Shown: positions 13,823 to 19,488 of the stretch, in pieces | How positions within the stretch are numbered: position 1 is the first letter of the stretch | Layout: each line of letters begins with the position of its first letter | From: CAYJLW01 sp964370965 | Lineage (GTDB): Bacteria > Actinomycetota > Acidimicrobiia > UBA2766 | Length of the DNA stretch: 19,488 bases | Assembly (NCBI GenBank): GCA_964370965.1 | Contig: CAYJLW010000080.1 | Coordinates: forward strand, 1-19,488 | Direction of reading: 5' to 3' | Program-made: the position numbers and the translations under genes | Notes under the pieces: generated by a model | Told to the model about the DNA's origin: nothing | The model's database searches: none | Seen by the model: the letters and a program-made list of their open reading frames with translations, nothing else

Positions 13823-15025
13823 ATGGTCGAGAGTCCCGCAGTTGCACTCGAGAGGGTCGGGGGGCGCCCTGTGCCCGAGCTCTGGTTCGACCGTCTCGAC
13901 GTCGAGGCCGCCCGCTGCTACGTCCCGGAACCGTCCCTGCCCAAGGGAGGCGACGACGTCCTCGAAGGTCTCGCCGTCGCCCTCGAGCGTGTGACCGTCG
14001 TCCCCCTCTCGGTGTTCCTCCTCGTGGCCTCGCCCCGCGTCCTTGCCCGGGGTCTCCTCGATCCCGGCGGCCTGAAGGGGGACTGGGCGTTCTACGCCGC
14101 TCCGGACTGGCTCGGCGCCCCTGAGTCGTTCTTCCCGGCCCCGCATGCGGCGCCGGACCCCGAGATCCGCCCCGTGGAGCGCATGCTGGGCGCCCCGGTG
14201 GGAGCGGAGGTCGTCGACATCAGCTTCCCGAGCACGTTCGTGCCCGTGAATCCGGCGCTGCGCGACGAGTACCTCGCGGACGTCCGCAACCAGGTCGTGC
14301 ACGCCCGCTGGTGGCGCCACCCCGGCGACCCCCGCCCCACGATCATCTGCGTGCATGGCTTCCAGGCCGCCGCCCACGCGCTCAACGCCGCCCTCTTCGA
14401 CGTCCCCTGGCTCTTCCGGGCAGGCCTCGACGTTCTGCAGTTCCAGCTTCCCTATCACGGTGCCCGGGCGAGCGCCGTCGAGGGATGGAACTTCCTCAGC
14501 CTCGACGTGGGTCGCATGGCCGAGGCGGTGGCGCACTCTGTCTGGGATCTCCGATCCGTGCTCGACTACGTCTTCGACGCCGGGGCGCCTGCCGCCGGCC
14601 TCACGGGGGTGAGCCTGGGGGGCTACCTCACCTCTCTCCTCGCGGGCCTCGACGACCGCCTCGCCTTCGCCGTCCCGATGGCGCCCGTGGCGTCCCTCGG
14701 CGACCTCGTGCACGACCTCGCCCCCTTGGCCCCTGTGCTGCCGGCGATGCTGGGGCGCATCGGCTGGGGACTCGACGACGTCCGTCGGCACATGGCGGTG
14801 CACACCCCCTTGCAGCACGACCCGAAGCTGGCGCCCGAACGACTCCTGGTCGTGGGCGCCGTCGCCGACCGCCTCACGCACCCGTACCACCAGCGACTCC
14901 TGGAGACGCACTGGGGCCACCCGGACGTCTTCTGGCACGCGGGCGCCCACCAACTCCATCTCCACCGCAAGGAGTACCGCCACCGCCTGGGCCGCTTCCT
15001 CGACCGGGTGGGCGTCCTGCCCTGA
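13823..15025 (+). CDS. Alpha/beta-hydrolase family protein
   Basis: A 400-residue alpha/beta hydrolase. The first 130 residues are a family-specific N-terminal region. The hydrolase core begins near PTIICVHGFQ (172-181, oxyanion region). The nucleophile elbow is GVSLGGY with Ser264. The acid is probably Asp349 in VVGAVADRLTHP, and the base His376 or His379 in GAHQLHLH. A complete triad therefore looks present. No signal peptide is seen, so it is probably cytoplasmic. The overall plan resembles ABHD18-like or other uncharacterised esterase groups, and the substrate is unknown. ATG 13823 has a good ribosome site (GGAGG, 6 bp spacing). It is transcribed divergently from the histidine kinase across 169 bp. 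Confidence 0.82.
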   Translation: MVESPAVALERVGGRPVPELWFDRLDVEAARCYVPEPSLPKGGDDVLEGLAVALERVTVVPLSVFLLVASPRVLARGLLDPGGLKGDWAFYAAPDWLGAPESFFPAPHAAPDPEIRPVERMLGAPVGAEVVDISFPSTFVPVNPALRDEYLADVRNQVVHARWWRHPGDPRPTIICVHGFQAAAHALNAALFDVPWLFRAGLDVLQFQLPYHGARASAVEGWNFLSLDVGRMAEAVAHSVWDLRSVLDYVFDAGAPAAGLTGVSLGGYLTSLLAGLDDRLAFAVPMAPVASLGDLVHDLAPLAPVLPAMLGRIGWGLDDVRRHMAVHTPLQHDPKLAPERLLVVGAVADRLTHPYHQRLLETHWGHPDVFWHAGAHQLHLHRKEYRHRLGRFLDRVGVLP

Positions 15026-15058
15026 GGAAGGCGCCAGAGCCTCGGAGGCCCGGAGGCG

Positions 15059-15436
15059 TCAGTCCATCCCGGCCACGGCCTCGGCGAGGGCTGCGAAGCT
15101 GTCGAGCGTTGCCGTGCCGAGCGCTCCCTCGCTTACGTCCAGCCCCTCCAGCAACTCCGCGAATTCCGCCGCCTCGCCGGCCTTGACGACGACACGGATC
15201 GGCACGTCGAACAGGCGTCGGTAGGTGCGCAGGATCGCGCGGTGCTTCGGGTTGTGGAGGTCGACCGTGAAGATGATGCCGGCGGCACGCTCGGACTTCG
15301 TACAGCCGTCGCCGATCAAGAGAGGACAGCTCCCCTCGCCCGGACCCTCACAGAGGACGACTTCGTGACCGAGCTTCCGGAGGAACTCCACAGGCTTCAG
15401 GTCGGTCCCGACTTCTAGGATCTGGCAGGCGAACAT
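15059..15436 (-). CDS. Small cysteine-containing protein of unknown function
   Basis: A 125-residue protein with an alternating alpha/beta look: EFLRKLGHEVVLCEGP, then AAGIIFTVDLHNPKHRAILRTY, then VPIRVVVKAGEAAEFAELL. This recalls a receiver or flavodoxin-like fold, but without the phospho-acceptor pattern. Four cysteines, Cys4, Cys29, Cys37 and Cys45, include an evenly spaced trio (29, 37, 45) around GPGEGSCPLLIGDGC, which could bind a metal or form a redox switch. I recall similar unnamed short proteins in actinobacteria but no function. The ATG at 15436 has a clear GGAGG 8 bp upstream. It is convergent with the hydrolase gene and divergent from the membrane protein at 15721. Confidence 0.75.
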   Translation of the reverse strand: MFACQILEVGTDLKPVEFLRKLGHEVVLCEGPGEGSCPLLIGDGCTKSERAAGIIFTVDLHNPKHRAILRTYRRLFDVPIRVVVKAGEAAEFAELLEGLDVSEGALGTATLDSFAALAEAVAGMD

Positions 15437-15490
15437 CCGGCCACCTCCTCGCAGACACGGGACCCGATCGAGGCGGTTCCCTCTTCCCTC

Positions 15491-15519
15491 GCGATAGGAC
15501 CCCGCGGCGGCGAGGGCAA
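15491..15519 (-). promoter_or_regulatory. Possible promoter of the small cysteine-containing gene
   Basis: On the minus strand TTGCCC (15519-15514) and TATCGC (15496-15491) are spaced by 17 bp. Both boxes are imperfect (the -10 lacks its final T). The position, about 55 bp before ATG 15436, is suitable. The 284-bp divergent region also holds TAATAC at 15594-15599, a possible -10 for the opposite gene without a clear -35. Confidence 0.3.
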
Positions 15520-15720
15520 GGGCCGTTCGTCACTTGCCCCGCGGTCTGGCTCTCCGGGGGTCACGCACTCGGTAGAGCGGCGCTTCGTGCGTCTAATACC
15601 CTGGTCCGTCCTGCCGATTCGGGGCCTTGGCCACGCGTCCGGTGACCACCGGGCGGAGAGGGGGCGTCGTGGGCGGCGCCCCACCGGGGGGCTTCCGCTC
15701 AGCCCACTGAAGGAGCCGCC

Positions 15721-17088
15721 ATGGGCCCCATCTACGCCCCGGACGGAGCGCACGTGCCCGGTGACGACGAGGTCGCCGCCACCCTGGCCCCCCCGGTGGA
15801 CGAGACGCCTGCCGTGCCTCTCTCCGAGGACCAGCCGGCGCGGCTCCCGTCTCCGCCTCCACCCCCAGCGCCGACCCGGCGCCCGGGGGGAAAGGGGCCG
15901 TGGATGGTCGCGGGTGCGGCGATCCTCGTCGCCGCCGTCGTGGTCGTCTTCGCCGCCGTGCGCATCACCTCCAAGGAACGGGCGAGGGGGACCAAGCCCA
16001 AGAACTCGGCCCCCGTGCCCTCGCGTGAGAGGGCGGGAACGACACGGGAGGTCCGCCACCCCAAGTCGGTCGCGGACATCACCGTCGCAGATCTCTACGA
16101 GGCGGTGTTCACCCCCGAAGAGGCCCTGGACACGGTCTTCCCGAAGGGTGAGACCTGGCCCCGGATGCCCCAGATGCACCTGGGGACCAAGGACCCCAGG
16201 ATGACCACGACGCCGAAGTTCTGGGTCGCCCAGTCCTATGAGCAGCTCGGACAGACGGGCACGCCCTTCGAGAACACGCTGCTCATGTACGAGTCCGAAC
16301 GGGTGGCCAGGGAGGAGTTCTCGGCCATGCTCGGGGGCAGCGACAAGGACACGACCCCGATGCAGGGGCCGGCCGTGGGCGACGAGACCCGGTACTACCA
16401 GCGGTCCGTGCCCCAGGCCACCTGCCCGGACTGCACCCCGTTCGACCAGTACAACATCCGCTTCCGGGTGGGGCCGGTGATCGGCCGTGTCGGCTTCGTG
16501 TCGCCCTTCGCCGACCCGCAGGCCCCCGAGGGCCTGGCGAAGTGGGCCGGACCCGTCGTCGACCGGCTCCACAAGCTCCTCGACCTGGACCTCGTGGCCC
16601 CACGCCTGCCGAATGGGTTCGCCGGGCGCCTGCCGGGGACCGTAGGCGAGGCCGACGAGATCGTGGGCACCGTCGTGGTGCCGGTGGAGGCGTGGATCGA
16701 CGTGTCGGACGGCCCGCAGGCCGAGCGTGTCCTGGCGAACTACCACGAGGCGGGCGTGAAGGACGTCGCCGTGCGCCGCTTCAACCTGCGGGGGCGCCCC
16801 GACGACTCCCTGGAGGTCGTGCTCTTCCCCTTCGAGAAGGCGGCGGCGGCGAACAAGGCCGTCGAGGACACCCGCGGGGACCTCCTGAGCCGGGACTTCG
16901 ACACCTACGACGCCGGCAACACGGGTGACAACGCGTTCTTCGCCGTGGCGGAGTTCGCCGAGCTCCAGTTCGCCCGCGGTCCGGACATGGGCGACGTGTC
17001 CTGCTTCGCCGAGTTCGCGGAACGGGCCGAGAACTGCGAGGGCGCCGTCGTGGACATGGCCGAGGCCTGGTACCGCCGCCTCGGCTGA
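15721..17088 (+). CDS. Single-pass membrane protein with proline-rich N terminus
   Basis: A 455-residue protein of unknown function. Residues 1-59 are acidic then very proline-rich (PSPPPPPAPTRRP). One transmembrane helix follows at about 61-80 (WMVAGAAILVAAVVVVFAAV) and then a basic stop (KERARGTKPK), so the topology may need testing. Residues 120-455 form a folded, probably extracytoplasmic domain with two similar-looking halves, each with an E/D-rich helix resembling YESERVAREEFSAML or LFPFEKAAAANKAVED. Four cysteines occur, CPDC in the middle and two near the end (SCFAEF, ENCEG). These are plausible disulfides and support export. The plan resembles actinobacterial membrane proteins with extracytoplasmic sensor-like domains. 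ATG 15721 is preceded by GAAGGAG at suitable spacing. Confidence 0.78.
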   Translation: MGPIYAPDGAHVPGDDEVAATLAPPVDETPAVPLSEDQPARLPSPPPPPAPTRRPGGKGPWMVAGAAILVAAVVVVFAAVRITSKERARGTKPKNSAPVPSRERAGTTREVRHPKSVADITVADLYEAVFTPEEALDTVFPKGETWPRMPQMHLGTKDPRMTTTPKFWVAQSYEQLGQTGTPFENTLLMYESERVAREEFSAMLGGSDKDTTPMQGPAVGDETRYYQRSVPQATCPDCTPFDQYNIRFRVGPVIGRVGFVSPFADPQAPEGLAKWAGPVVDRLHKLLDLDLVAPRLPNGFAGRLPGTVGEADEIVGTVVVPVEAWIDVSDGPQAERVLANYHEAGVKDVAVRRFNLRGRPDDSLEVVLFPFEKAAAANKAVEDTRGDLLSRDFDTYDAGNTGDNAFFAVAEFAELQFARGPDMGDVSCFAEFAERAENCEGAVVDMAEAWYRRLG

Positions 17089-17097
17089 GGCGCCCCC

Positions 17098-17256
17098 TCA
17101 GCCCGCCGCCAGCTCCTGCCGCCTGCCGGCGACGTCCCAGGCTTCACGCAGGACGTCGAGGATCTCGGACAAGTCCGAGAGCTCGGGCCCGTTCGTGGAA
17201 GCCGAGTTCCGGGGGTGGGGGTTCGGGGTCAAGGGGGGCGCTTCCGTCGAGCTCAC
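17098..17256 (-). other. Downstream reading frame of the small gene (frameshifted C terminus)
   Basis: This minus-strand frame, one base out from the 17144-17389 gene, has strong GC3 bias and protein-like content (ELSDLSEILDVLREAWDVAG) up to a TGA at 17098-17100. In the same stretch the upstream frame has poor codon bias. Removing one C from the C-rich tract at about 17210-17238 would join the two into one protein of about 96 residues. Alternatively it is a separate 52-residue overlapping gene starting at GTG 17256. Confidence 0.5.
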
Positions 17257-17389
17257 GCGCGCTGTTCACGAGGGCGATGATCGCTTCCCTCTCCGCCGGT
17301 GTTCCCCAGCCGGTCTCGCGCTCCAACCGCGCCGACGCTTCGGCGAGGCGCCGCATGCGGCGGCGGTCGGCTTCGCTCACGGACACCAC
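17144..17389 (-). CDS. Small charged helical protein, apparent C-terminal frameshift
   Basis: As read, this is 81 residues. The first 50 (SEADRRRMRRLAEASARLER and following) are a highly charged amphipathic helix with typical codon bias. A good ribosome site (GGAGG, 5 bp before GTG 17389) supports real translation; GTG 17386 is an equal alternative. From about 17235 downwards the codons turn atypical (many A/T third positions), while an adjacent frame becomes coding-like. The true product is therefore probably about 96 residues, ending at 17098 with a single extra base in a C-run. I do not recognise the family. An inverted repeat lies about 35 bp upstream. Confidence 0.55.
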   Translation of the reverse strand: MVSVSEADRRRMRRLAEASARLERETGWGTPAEREAIIALVNSARELDGSAPLDPEPPPPELGFHERARALGLVRDPRRPA

Positions 17390-17422
17390 TGCGACCTCCG
17401 ACGGTCGGTCGTGGACGTGGCC

Positions 17423-17450
17423 ATCGTAGCTGGGCCGGGGCAGCTACGAT
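17423..17450. repeat. 10-bp perfect inverted repeat, terminator or operator
   Basis: ATCGTAGCTG (17423-17432) and CAGCTACGAT (17441-17450) flank an 8-base loop. It lies between the end of the lipoprotein hydrolase gene and the start of the small gene, both leftward. It could end transcription of the former. Each arm also contains TACGAT on its own strand, so a palindromic promoter or operator is the alternative. Confidence 0.5.
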
Positions 17451-17502
17451 CCGCTCTCGTGGGCGCTCTGGCGTCCCCGGGCGCCTTCTCGGCGCTGGTG
17501 CC

Positions 17503-18525
17503 TCAGGCGTGGTCCTTCACGAGGGCGACGAAGCGGTCGGGGTCCTGCATGAGGGCGGCGTGGCCGGCGCCCTCGAGGATCTCCACGACCGAGCCCTTCA
17601 CGCGGGCGCCGACCAGGCGGGCGTTCTCAGGGGGGGCGAGGACGTCCTCGCCCCCGTTGGTGAGCACGACCTTGTTCTTGATCCGCGGGAGGCCGTTCCA
17701 GAGGAAGTCGTCCTTCGAGAAGGCAGCCTCGGCCTCTGCCTGACGCGTGATGCTCTCGGGGGCGACCTCCTCGGGTGGGTAGAGCTCGATACTGGCGACG
17801 AATGCCCTGATGGCGTCCTGGGCCGTGGCGGGGAAGACGAGGCCGATGAGCTCCTCGGGCGGCAGGTCGGGGTTGGCGAGGTCGGAGTAGACCTCGGGGG
17901 GACCGTCGACCTCGTGTGAGCTGCCGGCCGTGGCCCCGCAAGTGAGGATCGTGCCCACCTTCTCGCCGTGGTCCACAGCGAGGGTGAGGGAGATCTCCCC
18001 ACCCATGGACCAGCCCACAAGCGTGGGCTTCCCCAAACCGAGGGCGCCGATCAGGGCGACGGTGTCCCGGGCCATGAGCCCGATTGTGAGGGGCCCGGAG
18101 CGGTCGTCGGTGCTGTAGCCCATTCCCCGGTTATCGAACATCGTCACCCGGAAGCCGGCATCCGCCAGCTTCTGCACGAGGCCGTACTCCCAAAGGTTCA
18201 TCGTGCCCGTCTGGCCCATGAGCAGGAGCAGCGGTCGCCCCTTGCCGAACTGCCGGTAGCCGATCTTGATGCCGTTTGCCTCGATCGTGCGGACGGGGCC
18301 GAGGAACGCGGCGGGCTCCTTGGGTGTGGTGCCGGCAAGGGGCGCCGAGGGGGACGGCCGCGTCGACGCCGCCGGCTTGGCAGGTTTGGCGTCCCCGCCC
18401 CCACAGGCGGGGACGACGAGAGAGCCGAGGGCAAAGAGAGCGATGCACACCGGGCGTCCCGTGCGGACGCGCGAGCGTCGGGCGCGCCGGGAGCGGGCGG
18501 ATCTGTGCGTGCGCCTCTCGGTCAT
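17503..18525 (-). CDS. Lipoprotein alpha/beta hydrolase
   Basis: A 340-residue exported hydrolase. A strongly Arg-rich N terminus (1-24) precedes a hydrophobic stretch and a lipobox VPAC (Cys41), then a Gly/Pro/Ser/Ala linker to about residue 72. The hydrolase core follows: GRPLLLLMGQTG (oxyanion loop; Gly-Gln in place of the usual His-Gly), FDNRGMGYS (130-138), the nucleophile elbow VGWSMGG with Ser173, NGGEDVLAPPEN with Asp294, and EGAGHAALMQDP with His322. The triad is complete. It fits the broad group of esterase/haloperoxidase-like lipoproteins common in actinobacteria, and the substrate is unknown. ATG 18525 has GGAGG 5 bp upstream. The extra Arg residues before the hydrophobic core are compatible with Tat or Sec export, but no clean twin-Arg motif is seen. 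Confidence 0.88.
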   Translation of the reverse strand: MTERRTHRSARSRRARRSRVRTGRPVCIALFALGSLVVPACGGGDAKPAKPAASTRPSPSAPLAGTTPKEPAAFLGPVRTIEANGIKIGYRQFGKGRPLLLLMGQTGTMNLWEYGLVQKLADAGFRVTMFDNRGMGYSTDDRSGPLTIGLMARDTVALIGALGLGKPTLVGWSMGGEISLTLAVDHGEKVGTILTCGATAGSSHEVDGPPEVYSDLANPDLPPEELIGLVFPATAQDAIRAFVASIELYPPEEVAPESITRQAEAEAAFSKDDFLWNGLPRIKNKVVLTNGGEDVLAPPENARLVGARVKGSVVEILEGAGHAALMQDPDRFVALVKDHA

Positions 18526-18717
18526 GGCGCCTCCGTCTTTCCTCGAAGTCGGGTATCGGCTCCCGGGTGGGCGACTTGAGCGGTTCGCGACTTGCCGGTG
18601 TCGGCCGGGGACGCTCGCGGTCGGCGGGGGTGGAGCCCGTTGCCGACGCCCGAGCGTCCGGGAGCGACGGCGACGGCCGAGACGGCCGCGTCCGAGGGCT
18701 GAGGGGCGGGAGCGGCT

Positions 18718-19392
18718 CTAGCCGCTGCCGGCGGCCCCCGCCCGCTTGGCGGCGCGGCCGAAGACGGGGGCGATGAAGAGGGTCGCCAGCCACACGTACA
18801 TCGCCGCCGACGCATTCACGAAGGCGACGAGGATCGAGACGACGAAGACCAACGACGGCGTCTGGGAGGCGAGGACTGTGCGGCGGAACTCGCCGTGGGA
18901 GGGCGTTGTCGCCAGGAGACCCCTCCGGTAGGCGCAGGCGTAGAGGACGGTCTCCATGGAACTCGCCAGGGTCAGGCAGGCGGCGAAGAAGACGACGGCC
19001 GGGGTCGTGGCCGGGTAGTTCCCGAGGACGTCCGTTGGGTAGGGCAGGAAGCAGATGGCGCCCAGGAACACCAGGTTGAGACCGACGAATCCCGGCGTGA
19101 TCGCCCGCAAGGACGCGAAGAAGCTGTGATGGGCTACCCAGTAGCGGCCGATCAGCGCGAAGGACAGCAGGTAGCTGAGGACGTGGAAGCGCTGTTCCCA
19201 GAGGGCGGCGGCGAGGTCGTTGGGGGCCCGGGAGCGAGGGAGGTCAGGCAGGTCGACGGTGACGACGAGCAGGGTGAGGGCGATGGCGAACACGCCGTCG
19301 CTGAAGGCCGCCACCCGGTCGAACTCCAGCGTGCTTCCGGGCGACCGGGCATATGTCGTGGCGCCTTCCGGTGCGCCCGCCTGCTCAGCCAC
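18718..19392 (-). CDS. TMEM175-family (DUF1211) potassium channel protein
   Basis: A 224-residue membrane protein. The TMEM175/DUF1211 signature RVAAFSDGVFAIALTLLVV begins at Arg26, and its FSDG lines the pore in this family of potassium-selective channels. Six helices are visible, at about 26-48, 68-92, 98-117, 124-148, 175-195 and 196-214. This is the single six-helix unit typical of bacterial members, which assemble as tetramers. WVAHHSFF after helix 2 is also characteristic. The GTG at 19392 is the start that gives the usual 20-25 residue cytoplasmic lead, but no strong ribosome site precedes it. The 192 bp between its stop and the lipoprotein hydrolase start hold nothing I can identify. 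Confidence 0.9.
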   Translation of the reverse strand: MAEQAGAPEGATTYARSPGSTLEFDRVAAFSDGVFAIALTLLVVTVDLPDLPRSRAPNDLAAALWEQRFHVLSYLLSFALIGRYWVAHHSFFASLRAITPGFVGLNLVFLGAICFLPYPTDVLGNYPATTPAVVFFAACLTLASSMETVLYACAYRRGLLATTPSHGEFRRTVLASQTPSLVFVVSILVAFVNASAAMYVWLATLFIAPVFGRAAKRAGAAGSG

Positions 19393-19462
19393 GGCCGCCA
19401 GGGTAGCTGAGAGCTTCGTCCGCCTTCTGTCCGCGCCGTCTCGAACGCTGTTCGCGTGCAGG

Positions 19463-19488
19463 ATGGAACGTCTGCGTTACGTTCTGCA
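19463..19488 (+). CDS. Possible start of a rightward gene, cut by the window edge
   Basis: An ATG at 19463 opens a frame reading MERLRYVL to the window end. An AGGA lies right at the start, too close to be an ideal ribosome site. It is divergent from the TMEM175-type gene. Eight residues are too few to identify a family. Confidence 0.25.

Overview
This is a very GC-rich window with GC-biased third codon positions, short overlapping operons and GTG starts. Together with an EgtD methyltransferase and a TMEM175-type channel, this suggests an actinomycetote, possibly from Acidimicrobiia or a nearby class. No rRNA or other taxonomic marker is present, so the placement is tentative. A 49-base poly-C run at the left edge and a 10-N gap at 6585-6594 show that it is a draft or metagenomic scaffold.

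Left part (1-6580, + strand): a tightly coupled electron-transfer operon comes first. It holds the 3' end of a CCG-domain Fe-S protein of the HdrD/EtfD type, an FAD-linked oxidase, and the alpha and beta subunits of an electron transfer flavoprotein, joined by stop/start overlaps. Together they look like a flavin dehydrogenase that passes electrons through ETF and an Fe-S reductase, probably to quinone. A lipoprotein with a predicted beta-propeller follows 9 bp later, then a small two-helix membrane protein and a YihY/BrkB membrane protein. The last gene ends in a perfect palindrome against the scaffold gap.

Centre (6654-11144, - strand): this is the most interesting locus. A promoter-like element overlapping an 8-bp dyad precedes egtD, which makes hercynine from histidine. 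Three bases after egtD begins an 1137-residue protein in which a cytoplasmic molybdopterin (DMSO-reductase family) enzyme is fused in frame to a complete group I cysteine desulfurase. The simplest reading is a compact, oxygen-independent ergothioneine pathway: EgtD makes hercynine, the desulfurase domain takes sulfur from cysteine, and the metallopterin domain inserts it at imidazole C2. From memory, a metallopterin-dependent ergothioneine synthase has been described from Caldithrix abyssi, so this would be an actinobacterial member or variant of that type.

Right part (11204-19488): a coding fossil resembling the C terminus of DUF3237 lies between egtD and a hybrid sensor histidine kinase. 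Next come an alpha/beta hydrolase, a small cysteine-bearing protein of unknown function, a single-pass membrane protein with a proline-rich N terminus, a small gene with an apparent frameshift, a lipoprotein alpha/beta hydrolase, and a TMEM175-family channel. I see no tRNA, rRNA, CRISPR array or insertion sequence.
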